From Fonticella tunisiensis (lineage in GTDB: Bacteria; Bacillota; Clostridia; Clostridiales; Caloramatoraceae), in NCBI RefSeq assembly GCF_004364155.1, contig NZ_SOAZ01000014.1:1-64000 (forward strand): a DNA stretch of 64,000 nt, written 5' to 3'. Every line of letters starts with the position of its first letter. Positions within the stretch are counted from its first letter, which is position 1. Made by a program: the position numbers and the translations under genes. Below are positions 16,726 through 24,709 of the stretch, one piece after another. Under the pieces are notes generated by a model, which was not told the DNA's origin, did not search any database, and saw only the letters and a list, made by a program, of their open reading frames with translations.

Positions 16726-17385
16726 CTATTCCCCCATTATGCATCTTTCTACTTCATCTTTCATATTAACGCTCGTTACTATAAGAACCCTGTCTCCTTC
16801 TTTAATTTCCACATTCCCCTTTGGAAAGATAATTTTATCATTTCGCAGGATTGAAACTATAAGGCATTCCTCGGGAAGATCGAGGGAGCTTATTATTTTG
16901 CTGCACCAGGGGCTCTTTCTTAAAATGCTGGCCTCTGCGAGAATCATTTCTCCTCTATCAAGTGTTTGAATTGGCCTGAGCATGCTGCTGTTTAGTTCGC
17001 CTTCAATTAGATTAGCAATAACCTCTGTGCTGCAAACCGTCCTATCAACTCCAAGAGCCTTGAATATGGTTCTGTTTTTAGGATTGTTTATTCTTGCGAT
17101 GGTTTTAGCTACGTTAAAATTTACCTTTGCAATCTGGCAAATAACAAGATTTTCTTCATCCTTGCCTGTAACAGCGGCAACGACTTCGGTTTTTTCAATA
17201 TCAGCATCATAAAGAACTTCTGGATTGGTGCCATCACCGCATATGATATTTGCGTCAATTTCTTCGGCAGTCTTATCGCATATTTTTTTATTCCTTTCTA
17301 TTAATGTTACATCATATCCCTTTTGGTTTAAGGTTTTTAGAAGGTAATAACCAACCTTCCCTCCGCCCACAACTATTGCTTTCAT
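16726..17385 (-). CDS. trkA: TrkA/KtrA RCK regulator of potassium uptake
   Basis: 219-residue cytosolic RCK protein. Rossmann nucleotide-binding motif VVGGGKVG at residues 5-12 with the ribose-binding acid near LIER; RCK_N covers about 1-130 and RCK_C about 135-215 (EEGDRVLIVT-like KEGDRVLIVTS near the end). Binds nucleotides and, through RCK_C, possibly c-di-AMP or cations to gate the TrkH channel. The start overlaps the preceding trkA-like gene by 4 bases (ATGA type). Confidence 0.9.
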   Translation of the reverse strand: MKAIVVGGGKVGYYLLKTLNQKGYDVTLIERNKKICDKTAEEIDANIICGDGTNPEVLYDADIEKTEVVAAVTGKDEENLVICQIAKVNFNVAKTIARINNPKNRTIFKALGVDRTVCSTEVIANLIEGELNSSMLRPIQTLDRGEMILAEASILRKSPWCSKIISSLDLPEECLIVSILRNDKIIFPKGNVEIKEGDRVLIVTSVNMKDEVERCIMGE

Positions 17386-18035
17386 ATTAACAACTCCTTT
17401 GATAGAGAAGCTATAAGCCTTTCTTTGTTCGTACTATCTATTGTACAAATAATCTTATCCCTTGGCTGAAGCAGCTGTCCACTATCGGGTATTTTGTAGG
17501 TATCGCCCCTTAAAACAGCCGACACTATACAATTAAATTCATCTTCAAAATCCTTTACTGTTTTAAGCTTTGCCTTTGGAATGTCTGTTTCTATAATCTC
17601 AAGGCTGCTGCTTAATATAAATAAGGTGCTAACTCTGGCATTTGTAATTCGCGTTTTTATGATATTAACTCCAAGCTCTGTAGGAGTTATAGTTTCAATT
17701 CCAAGCTTTTCATATATGAATTTCTTCTGAGGCTCGCAAACCCTGGCAATAACCCCTGAAACGTTGAAGATGTTCTTTGCAATTTGTGAAGCAGTAAGGT
17801 TAATGTTATCATCGTAGGTTAATGCGAGGAAAAAATCCGCCTTATCAATTCCGGCTTCCAGCAATATATCGGTATCATATTCAATACCCCTTATTCTGTG
17901 ACCATTGAAACCGCTTCCAAGCCTGTCTAAATTTTCATCATCATTATCTATTACTGCAACGTCATGTCCTTCATCTGAAAGTTCCATAGCAAGTGTGCTT
18001 CCAAGTCCTCCACATCCAACAATTATTACATACAT
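17382..18035 (-). CDS. second TrkA-like RCK protein
   Basis: 217 residues, RCK_N plus RCK_C like its neighbour: nucleotide motif IVGCGGLGS at residues 4-12, ribose-contact VIDND, and a C-terminal RCK_C ending QPRDKIICTID. The two full-length RCK genes are adjacent and overlap, so the gating ring may be hetero-oligomeric. Sequence divergence from the first copy is large, so it is an old duplication rather than a recent one. Start ATG with aggaggaagc ribosome site inside the upstream gene. Confidence 0.88.
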   Translation of the reverse strand: MYVIIVGCGGLGSTLAMELSDEGHDVAVIDNDDENLDRLGSGFNGHRIRGIEYDTDILLEAGIDKADFFLALTYDDNINLTASQIAKNIFNVSGVIARVCEPQKKFIYEKLGIETITPTELGVNIIKTRITNARVSTLFILSSSLEIIETDIPKAKLKTVKDFEDEFNCIVSAVLRGDTYKIPDSGQLLQPRDKIICTIDSTNKERLIASLSKELLI

Positions 18036-18391
18036 TTAGCTTCCTCCTTAAAGAAGAAATCTTCTATACTGTCTTTTAAGAGAAGATTTGCGCAAATAGC
18101 GAAGTCGATATCCTGCTTCTCCATAAACTCAAGATTATCAATGTTGTTTACAAGGGCTACAGTCTTACTTACTCCATAAACTTTTTTGGCCATCTTACAT
18201 AAAAAAAGGTTCGTTTCATCGCTGTTTGTAAGTGCCAGAAGGTACTTGGCACGCTCAATTCCGTGATCTTTAAGAATTTTTTCATTTATTTCTTCCTGCT
18301 TATCTATATAGGAAACGCCAATACCTTTATCTATAAGGCTGTCAAGAATGAGCTGACTTCTTAGCCTATCTCCGACTACAAGTGCAAGCAT
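18026..18391 (-). CDS. RCK_N-only protein, degenerate nucleotide site
   Basis: 121 residues matching only the N-terminal half of TrkA: LALVVGDRLRSQLILDSLID aligns with the Rossmann entry but the GxGxxG loop is replaced by GDRLRS, and there is no RCK_C domain. The middle (YLLALTNSDETNLFLCKMAK) still follows the RCK_N pattern. It overlaps the next gene by 10 bases and begins one base before the end of the gene upstream. Probably a non-nucleotide-binding partner of the full-length RCK proteins; the role is inferred. Confidence 0.7.
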   Translation of the reverse strand: MLALVVGDRLRSQLILDSLIDKGIGVSYIDKQEEINEKILKDHGIERAKYLLALTNSDETNLFLCKMAKKVYGVSKTVALVNNIDNLEFMEKQDIDFAICANLLLKDSIEDFFFKEEAKCM

Positions 18392-18772
18392 TTATACTAC
18401 CTCCCTTTCAATAAGCTCCCTTATAATGTGCCCCAGGCAAATCACCTTATATGCCCCGTCTGCTATCTGAAGCATTTTTTCGTCCTTAAACACAACATAA
18501 AGATCTTTGTGATTTTTCAATCCCTCTGCAAGCATCATATTGAGCCTGTCATCATTCGTTACTACAAATATGCTATCCACTAAATGGGTTTCAACCATGC
18601 TTTTAACAAGGGCAACATTTTTAATGTCGATTTCAGTTTTGATAATTTTGCGATGTTTAAAATTTTCAATATCTTCTTTAGAACCTAAAAACATTATGCT
18701 TTTACCTTTGCTTTCAAGTAAATTTATTATCATTTCAGTGTATTCGCTTTTCCCTATAATTGCACTATACAT
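18392..18772 (-). CDS. diverged RCK_N-like protein
   Basis: 126 residues, ATG at 18772 chosen because aggagg lies just upstream; an in-frame start 7 codons earlier would bury it. MYSAIIGKSEYTEMIINLLE and SIFVVTNDDRLNMMLAEGLK retain the spacing of an RCK_N domain, but the glycine loop is again missing (GKSEYT). No C-terminal RCK_C. With its neighbour it makes two degenerate half-length RCK genes followed by two full-length ones in a single operon. Confidence 0.65.
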   Translation of the reverse strand: MYSAIIGKSEYTEMIINLLESKGKSIMFLGSKEDIENFKHRKIIKTEIDIKNVALVKSMVETHLVDSIFVVTNDDRLNMMLAEGLKNHKDLYVVFKDEKMLQIADGAYKVICLGHIIRELIEREVV

Positions 18773-19340
18773 AGCTGCTCCTCCTGCTTCCAAATAACTT
18801 AGTGTGATATCTGCCTTTACTCATAATGCGTATAATGTTGTCGCTAAACTCAGCAGTTTTACTTAATGTGCTTTCAAAAATCCTCTTATCATCTATAAAG
18901 TAGTTTTCAGGCGCAAAATCATAGGGTCTGCTCCTATCCTCAACACCGGATATTCTAAGGAATTCCCTGTCAAAGCTGGCGTCGAGATAAAGCTTCTTAC
19001 TAAAAAATTCTATTTCAACATAGAACCATGGTGCTTCCTTTCTACCTATGCCTGCTAATCTTTCAGTACGGTCAATTATAAATTTATATAAGAGTTTACA
19101 GTTAAAACCGCTGGTTTTAAGCAGAGTATGCAAAAGCACATTTTTATCAAAGTTGTTTCCTCTTCCCATTACAAGGGTTTCAGAGGCTCTTTGAATTGGC
19201 GCTGTGCTGTCATAGTATATTGAATTTTTAACCTCGTTATAAATAGCATTGAGCTTTTCAAGTCCAGATTTATCATCAAAGTTATTGCTCAGATAATTTA
19301 TTATGACGCTGTTTCCAGCATCACAATATTGATTAAGCAT
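18765..19340 (-). CDS. transglutaminase-like protein lacking the catalytic cysteine
   Basis: 191-residue soluble protein, first gene of the potassium operon. AIYNEVKNSIYYD followed by ASETLVMGRGNNFDKNVLLH and LLKTSGFNCKLLYK is the layout of a transglutaminase-like (cysteine-protease-fold) core, in which the usual G-x-C-x-x-K/A position reads GNN here, so the nucleophile is gone. WFYVEIEF and LYLDASFD correspond to the His and Asp blocks, with His absent too as far as I can see. A binding rather than catalytic role is likely. Ends 8 bases inside the next gene. ATG with ggggag ribosome site. Confidence 0.55.
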   Translation of the reverse strand: MLNQYCDAGNSVIINYLSNNFDDKSGLEKLNAIYNEVKNSIYYDSTAPIQRASETLVMGRGNNFDKNVLLHTLLKTSGFNCKLLYKFIIDRTERLAGIGRKEAPWFYVEIEFFSKKLYLDASFDREFLRISGVEDRSRPYDFAPENYFIDDKRIFESTLSKTAEFSDNIIRIMSKGRYHTKLFGSRRSSYV

Positions 19341-19689
19341 TGTTTCATCTCCCCATAAAAGTTATTTTTAATAATTAAATAAATAATCAGTAAAACTCCA
19401 ATGGTAATGGTTTTACTGATTTAAACTCTTTTGTATACGAGCTAAGATAAATGCTCGATGTTTCAAAGTTTCTTTATTAAATTATAGTACCGGTATGACA
19501 TACTTATAAAGCTCACTAAAATTTCTGTTCAAAAAATATCATGTTTATTAAATTCAATGTAAATGGATTATCTTTATTTTTCACAGAAGTACTGTGTCTT
19601 TTGAAGATTTATTATAAGTATAATCAATTGACTTTATAAATTAAGGCTGATATATTAAAATGTTTATGTAGGGGAAAGGGGTGAGTTAA
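19341..19689. other. divergent promoter region of the Trk operon and the sensor kinase
   Basis: No gene seen in these 349 bases. It holds a 12-bp inverted repeat aatcagtaaaac (19385-19396) / gttttactgatt (19410-19421), a smaller one cgagc/gctcg (19438-19457), and the kinase promoter. The hairpins could sit in the leader of the minus-strand operon. I looked for a ydaO-type c-di-AMP riboswitch and do not recognise one. Confidence 0.5.
19628..19656 (+). promoter_or_regulatory. sigma-A-type promoter for the sensor kinase
   Basis: TTGACT (19628-19633), spacer 17, TATATT (19651-19656), 33 bases before the kinase ATG. Confidence 0.6.
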
Positions 19690-21552
19690 ATGCTTAAAAC
19701 GCTAAAAAATAAGATAACTTTTGTATATATGTGCCTTGTGCTTCTTATAGCTGTGGTGGGCATTACTGCTACTTTTAAGCTTTATGATATAACTAAATCC
19801 ATAGACGGTCTTATGGTTAACAACTATAAGAGTATAAATGCAGTAAACAATATGCTTGAAATAGTTCAAAACCAGAATGTTGATATTTTAAATTATATTT
19901 ATGAAGACAAGGAAAAGGCTATAGATTCTTTCCACAAAGACACTAACAGCTTTTACAAATGGTTCAGTATAGAGTATAACAATATAACAGAGGTTGGAGA
20001 AAAGGAACATAATGAAAGGATAAATGAGTACTATGTAGAATATGTAAAACTTTTCTCAAACCTTCAAGAGATAAGAAATAATGAGGGCATAGAAAGCGCT
20101 GTAAAGTTTTATAACGAAAAAATATTGCCCCTCCAAAATAGTATAAAGGATGAGCTTAAAAACCTCTCGCTTTTAAATGAAAGGGCAATGCTTACCAGTA
20201 AAGATGAGGCTGCAAGGGATTCGCAGAGTTCTTTAAAAATTGTCTTAATTATGTCTGCAGGAGCTTTAATAGGTGGATTTTTAGTATCTATATATTTTAT
20301 AAATAAATTCTTCAAACCAATAGTTTTATTGACTGAAACAATGAAATCTGTAAGGGAAGGGAATTTAGACAAGCAGGCCCCTGTGATGTCAAAGGATGAA
20401 ATAGGCGAACTTGCCCAGGAGTTTAACAACATGACACGAAGGCTTCAGGAGTTTGAGCAGAGCACCCTGGGAAAACTTCTTAATGAGAAAAACAAATCAT
20501 TAGCCATAGTTAAAAGTATTTCAGACCCTCTCATTGTACTCGATACAAGCTATAGAATAGTGCTTTTAAATAAAGCCTGCGAGGACGTGTTCAATCTGGT
20601 TGAGGATAAGGTTATAAACAGACATTTACTTGAGGCGATCAGGGATGGAAACCTGTTTGATCATGTTTCAAGCATGCTTGCTTCAAATGAAGATGAGCAT
20701 AAACAAAAGATAATGTATTTTAAATCCAATAATAAGGAATACTACTTCAATGTAATTGTAACGGCGGTTCGAGATGGTAATTCAAATATTAATGGTGTTG
20801 TTGTGCTGTTTCAGGACGTAACCAATCTAAAGCAGCTTGAAAAGATGAAAACTGATCTTATATCAACCATATCCCATGAATTCAAAACTCCATTAACTTC
20901 TATACTAATAGGCACAAGCCTTGTTGAGGATGAAAGCTTGGGAGAACTAAATGAAAAGCAGAAGGAGATCATTAATGCAATTAAGGAGGATGGTGAAAGG
21001 CTGTCATCCCTGGTAAATAACCTTATTGATCTTTCAAAGATTGAATCGGATAAATCTATATTTAAATTTGAAAAATGCTCAATAGAGGATGTCATTCTTA
21101 ACAGTATAAAGGGTTTTTATGCCCAGGCCGAGGATAAGAATATAAACCTTTACTATAAAGTTACGGAAAACCTTCCACAGGTTGTAGCTGACTTTGAAAA
21201 AATCACCTGGGTAATAAACAATTTGATATCCAACGCTCTTAAAGCAACTGGAGAGGGAGGAGAAATTTCAATAAATGCCTATGCAAGACAGAACCGGATA
21301 TACGTTTCTGTCAAGGATACAGGAGCAGGAATACCTGAAGAATATAGAAAAAAGATATTTGATAAATTTACTCAACTTGATGATCCTCACTTTGAAAGAA
21401 GTGGAAGCGGACTCGGACTAGCGATAGCTAAAGAGATAATAGAAGCACATCAAGGGGAAATATGGTGTGAGAGCAAGTTAAACGCAGGAAGCAATTTTAT
21501 TTTTACACTTCCACTCAATAAAACTGAAGAGAGTTTAGGGGGAAATATATGA
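19690..21552 (+). CDS. membrane sensor histidine kinase
   Basis: 620 residues. One membrane helix at about 10-30, an extracytoplasmic helical sensor of ~150 residues, a second helix at about 178-202, HAMP (about 203-255), PAS (about 262-385), HisKA with phosphoacceptor His396 in ISHEFKTPLTSIL, and a HATPase domain with N-box NNLISNALKAT, DTGAGIPEEYRKKIF (G1) and GSGLGLAIAKEI (G2). The order is that of PhoR/KinB-like class I kinases. The response regulator start overlaps its stop by 4 bases, so they are a pair. Divergent from the potassium operon, which it may control; the signal is unknown. Confidence 0.92.
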   Translation: MLKTLKNKITFVYMCLVLLIAVVGITATFKLYDITKSIDGLMVNNYKSINAVNNMLEIVQNQNVDILNYIYEDKEKAIDSFHKDTNSFYKWFSIEYNNITEVGEKEHNERINEYYVEYVKLFSNLQEIRNNEGIESAVKFYNEKILPLQNSIKDELKNLSLLNERAMLTSKDEAARDSQSSLKIVLIMSAGALIGGFLVSIYFINKFFKPIVLLTETMKSVREGNLDKQAPVMSKDEIGELAQEFNNMTRRLQEFEQSTLGKLLNEKNKSLAIVKSISDPLIVLDTSYRIVLLNKACEDVFNLVEDKVINRHLLEAIRDGNLFDHVSSMLASNEDEHKQKIMYFKSNNKEYYFNVIVTAVRDGNSNINGVVVLFQDVTNLKQLEKMKTDLISTISHEFKTPLTSILIGTSLVEDESLGELNEKQKEIINAIKEDGERLSSLVNNLIDLSKIESDKSIFKFEKCSIEDVILNSIKGFYAQAEDKNINLYYKVTENLPQVVADFEKITWVINNLISNALKATGEGGEISINAYARQNRIYVSVKDTGAGIPEEYRKKIFDKFTQLDDPHFERSGSGLGLAIAKEIIEAHQGEIWCESKLNAGSNFIFTLPLNKTEESLGGNI

Positions 21553-22130
21553 AAAAAGCTCTTGTGGTAGATGATACTAAAAATATTAGAATGCTTTTAA
21601 CAACATGTCTTGAAGTTAATGATTTTACTGTCATAACTGCAAGTAACGGACGTGAAGCCCTTGAATTGCTTGAAAAGGAAAAATTTGATATCGCATTTTT
21701 AGATATAAAATTGCCGGAAGTAAGCGGTACGGAGATTTTAAGAAGGATAAGGGCAGAGGGAGTAAATGTACCGGTTGTTATAATGACAGCCTTTGGAACA
21801 ATAAAAAATGCGGTTGAATGTACAAAACTGGGGGCGGTTGCATATCTTCAAAAGCCATTTACTGCTGATAAAATAAAGAACCTTCTTCAGGAGTTTTATT
21901 CTCTTGAGAATAAGAGCAATGATATTGCTGGTCTTGTAAAAAAAGGAAGGGAATTTATTTTAGAAAATAAAGAGGAAGAAGCCCTTTCCTGTCTTAAAAA
22001 GGCCCTTTCAATTGATCCTGCCTGTGGAGAAATATATTACTATATAGGAAGGATTTATGAGATAAAAGGAGATAAAGAAAAAGCGAGTAAATTTTATTTA
22101 ACAGCAAGAAATTTTGGATATATAAATTGA
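21549..22130 (+). CDS. response regulator with TPR-like output domain
   Basis: 193 residues. Receiver domain 1-120 with acidic pocket Asp8/Asp9, phosphoacceptor Asp52 (FLDIKLPE), Thr80 (MTAF) and Lys102 (QKPF). Instead of a DNA-binding domain the C-terminal ~65 residues read GREFILENKEEEALSCLKKA and SIDPACGEIYYYIGRIYEIK, two helix-turn-helix TPR repeats. Output is therefore probably protein-protein interaction, as in phosphorelay or partner-switch regulators. Encoded with the kinase (ATGA overlap) and followed by a strong terminator. Confidence 0.85.
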   Translation: MKKALVVDDTKNIRMLLTTCLEVNDFTVITASNGREALELLEKEKFDIAFLDIKLPEVSGTEILRRIRAEGVNVPVVIMTAFGTIKNAVECTKLGAVAYLQKPFTADKIKNLLQEFYSLENKSNDIAGLVKKGREFILENKEEEALSCLKKALSIDPACGEIYYYIGRIYEIKGDKEKASKFYLTARNFGYIN

Positions 22131-22131
22131 A

Positions 22132-22171
22132 TGTGAGCTGACGTAAAAACGTCAGCTCACAATTTTTTTTT
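22132..22171 (+). terminator. intrinsic terminator of the two-component operon
   Basis: 12-bp stem tgtgagctgacg (22132-22143) / cgtcagctcaca (22150-22161) followed by a run of T. Confidence 0.9.
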
Positions 22172-22330
22172 AATCCATCAACAATTACTTTACATGATAA
22201 ATCTCCTGTCATGTTTACAGAAGCTCTTGTAAAATAAACCTTCGGAACTTATTTTGTAGTTTAAGTCATAAAATTCACATGTTGATTATATATATAAGAA
22301 TAAGAGAATTTCACTAAACAATATATTAGA

Positions 22331-22422
22331 TCTCCGAGCTTGATTTTCTAAAGCCTCTGCAATGAAAATCAAGCCGATGGGTTCATCTGGAAACGGGTGG
22401 GCCTCCCGTGTTTGGAAAGGAG
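22331..22422 (+). ncRNA. Moco/Tuco-type riboswitch aptamer (candidate)
   Basis: The 140 bases before tupA are highly structured. A closing stem tctcc (22331-22335) / ggaga (22419-22423) encloses a hairpin cttgattttc / gaaaatcaag (about 22339-22372), the stretch ccgatgggttcatctgg, and a hairpin acggg / cccgt (about 22393-22409, loop tgggcct). This arrangement and the sequence resemble the molybdenum/tungsten-cofactor riboswitch class, and the operon behind it is tungstate uptake plus pterin-cofactor synthesis. Recognition is from memory; an Infernal search with the MOCO_RNA_motif model would decide. Confidence 0.65.
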
Positions 22423-22468
22423 AATGGTTTAGAGCATTCTCCTTTCATATCTAAAAATATGAAGGGAG
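22419..22468 (+). promoter_or_regulatory. tupA: expression platform sequestering the tupA ribosome site
   Basis: Two mutually exclusive hairpins: A pairs ggagaatg (22419-22426) with cattctcc (22435-22442); B pairs ctcctttcatat (22439-22450) with atatgaagggag (22457-22468), burying the Shine-Dalgarno gggag that sits 7 bases before the tupA ATG. The 5' strand of A is also the 3' strand of the aptamer closing stem, so ligand binding should disrupt A, allow B and block translation. Confidence 0.6.
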
Positions 22469-22475
22469 TTTTTTT

Positions 22476-23294
22476 ATGAGGAAATTGTCACATGCCATCC
22501 TTTTAATTGCTTTAATGTTCGTTTTAGTGAACTGCACAGGGTCGTCAAAAACCATTACACTTGCGACTACAACCAGCACATATGACTCTGGGCTTTTGGA
22601 TTATCTTATTCCGCAATTTGAGAAGGATACTGGAATTCATGTTAAAGTGGTTCCAAGGGGAACGGGAGAAGCAATGGAGATTGGTAAAAGAGGGGATGCT
22701 GACTGCCTTCTGGTCCATGCAAAGGCCAAGGAGGAAGAATTCGTTAAGCAAGGTTATGGAGTTAAGCGCTTTGACGTAATGTATAACGATTTTATAATAG
22801 TAGGTCCAAGGGAAGATGCAGCAGGGGTTAAGGAGAAGGCTTACAACGACCCAACCCTTGCATTAAAGCTTATTTCAGATACCAAATCCACATTTATATC
22901 AAGGGGAGATGAATCGGGAACCCATGTTAAGGAAAAAGAATTATGGGCAGGTTCAAAGATTACTCCAAATGGCACCTGGTACATATCTGCAGGAAAGGGA
23001 ATGGGTGCAGTTCTTCAAATGGCCGACGAAAAAAGAGCATATACACTAACTGACAGGGCAACATATTTATCTATGAAGGACAAGCTTAACCTCGTAATAG
23101 TATGTGAGAAAAACGAGAAGCTGTATAACCAGTATGGCGTAATAAAGGTTAATCCTGAAAAACATAAAATTAACGATGATGGAGCGCAGAAATTTATAGA
23201 TTGGATTCTATCAGATAAGGCTCAGGGGCTTATTAAAAATTTTGGCAAGGATAAATATGGAGAGCCTCTATTTATTCCAAATGCTAAAAAATAG
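22476..23294 (+). CDS. tupA: tungstate ABC transporter, substrate-binding lipoprotein
   Basis: 272 residues. Lipoprotein signal peptide (hydrophobic 6-18, lipobox LVNC). The mature protein begins with LATTTSTYDSGLLDYLIP, the TTTST signature of TupA that binds the oxyanion; RGTGEAMEIGKRGDADCLLVH and the SRGDESGTH block also match. TupA has very high affinity for tungstate over molybdate. Followed by permease and ATPase genes, so a complete tupABC system. Confidence 0.93.
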   Translation: MRKLSHAILLIALMFVLVNCTGSSKTITLATTTSTYDSGLLDYLIPQFEKDTGIHVKVVPRGTGEAMEIGKRGDADCLLVHAKAKEEEFVKQGYGVKRFDVMYNDFIIVGPREDAAGVKEKAYNDPTLALKLISDTKSTFISRGDESGTHVKEKELWAGSKITPNGTWYISAGKGMGAVLQMADEKRAYTLTDRATYLSMKDKLNLVIVCEKNEKLYNQYGVIKVNPEKHKINDDGAQKFIDWILSDKAQGLIKNFGKDKYGEPLFIPNAKK

Positions 23295-23303
23295 GTGATA
23301 CAA

Positions 23304-23975
23304 ATGTTATTTATTGAAAGCATGAAGGAAGTATTTAAGGACATCAATCCTGTAATAGCGATGTCCCTTACTGTATCCTTATCTTCGACCTGCATAGCAT
23401 CTATTGTTGGAATATTCATTGGTATACCTGCATCAATTAAAAACTTTAAAGGTAAAACAGGGATAATGAGGATTACAGATACACTTATGAGCCTTCCACC
23501 GGTTCTTATGGGCCTTATAGTATATGTTATGCTTTCAAGAAGCGGACCATTTGGAATGCTTGAGCTTCTCTTTACTCCTGCAGCAATGATTATAGCCCAG
23601 ACACTTCTTATACTTCCAATAGTATTTGGACTTACAGTATCCCATTTTTCTAAAATCGCATTAGAGATTAGAAAAACCTGCCTTTCACTTGGTGCGGAGG
23701 GAAAAAATATAATTTTAACCATAATACGGGAGGGAAGGGTTCAAATTTTAACTATTATTACTGTAGCCTTTGGAAGGGCCATATCAGAAGTGGGGGCTGT
23801 AATGATGGTTGGAGGGAATATAAAGGGTTATACAAGGGTTATGACGACATATATTGCCCTTGAAACAGGCAAGGGTAATTTCAGGGAGGCTGCTGTAATA
23901 GGGTTTATACTACTTGGAATATCCTTTTTAGTTAATTACATGCTCCACAGGTTTCAGGGAGGCGATGAAACTTGA
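23304..23975 (+). CDS. tupB: tungstate ABC transporter permease
   Basis: 223-residue inner-membrane permease of the ModB/TupB type with about five helices; the EAA-like coupling loop appears as LSLGAEGKNIILTIIREGR. ATG at 23304 chosen because aggtga lies 4-9 bases upstream; a GTG directly abutting the tupA stop has no ribosome site. Overlaps the ATPase start by 4 bases. Confidence 0.9.
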   Translation: MLFIESMKEVFKDINPVIAMSLTVSLSSTCIASIVGIFIGIPASIKNFKGKTGIMRITDTLMSLPPVLMGLIVYVMLSRSGPFGMLELLFTPAAMIIAQTLLILPIVFGLTVSHFSKIALEIRKTCLSLGAEGKNIILTIIREGRVQILTIITVAFGRAISEVGAVMMVGGNIKGYTRVMTTYIALETGKGNFREAAVIGFILLGISFLVNYMLHRFQGGDET

Positions 23976-24667
23976 GGGTAAACATAGAAAACCTTATAAA
24001 AAGATACAACAACAGAGTTGTACTTGATATTGAAAGGCTTGACATAGAGGAAGGAAAAGTTTATGCAGTTCTGGGCCTTAATGGGAGCGGCAAAAGTACC
24101 CTGCTGGAATGTATTGCAGGGTTGATAGATTATGATGAGGGAAAAATTCTTTATAACGGCAGGGAAGGTATTGAAAACAGCAGAAAAGCAATATCCATGA
24201 TGGTTCAAAAACCCTATCTTTTTGACAAATCAGTTATGGATAATATTATATCAGGGCTTAAGTTCAGAAATGAAAATAAAAAAATGATGGACAAAAGATT
24301 TTATGAATACTTGAGTTTCTTTAGCATTGATCACCTTCTTTATAAAAATGCTAAAAAGCTTTCAGGTGGAGAAGGTGCGAAAACAGCACTTTTAAGAACC
24401 GCCGTGATTGAAACGGAGCTGACGCTTTTGGATGAGCCAACTGCAAGCATGGATATGGAAAGTACCCTTCAGGCGGAAAGGCTTATAAAGTCTATGGCAG
24501 GTGGGAAAAGAAGCGTGGTTATAGTCACCCATGATATTTTCCAGGCAAAAAGGCTTGCAGATGATGTGATATTTTTGGATAGGGGTAAGATAATTGAAAT
24601 GGGCAGTGCATACAAGGTATTTAGCTGCCCAAAAAGCAGCGCTCTGAGAAAAATTATGAATTTATAG
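23972..24667 (+). CDS. tupC: tungstate ABC transporter ATP-binding protein
   Basis: 231-residue ABC ATPase: Walker A GLNGSGKST, Q-loop MMVQKP, signature LSGGE, Walker B LTLLDEPTASMD and switch His in VIVTHD. TTG start inferred from the gggagg 9 bases upstream and the 4-base overlap (TTGA) with tupB. Powers import through TupB. A perfect small palindrome ggtgac-a-gtcacc lies just after it at 24675-24687. Confidence 0.9.
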   Translation: MRVNIENLIKRYNNRVVLDIERLDIEEGKVYAVLGLNGSGKSTLLECIAGLIDYDEGKILYNGREGIENSRKAISMMVQKPYLFDKSVMDNIISGLKFRNENKKMMDKRFYEYLSFFSIDHLLYKNAKKLSGGEGAKTALLRTAVIETELTLLDEPTASMDMESTLQAERLIKSMAGGKRSVVIVTHDIFQAKRLADDVIFLDRGKIIEMGSAYKVFSCPKSSALRKIMNL

Positions 24668-24709
24668 ATTTTCTGGTGACAGTCACCGAAGAAATGGAGG
24701 AGAACAGCC

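Noticed and set aside
19341-19689. A c-di-AMP (ydaO) riboswitch before the potassium operon
   Set aside because: Looked for because of the gene context; only simple inverted repeats are present, without the long conserved core.
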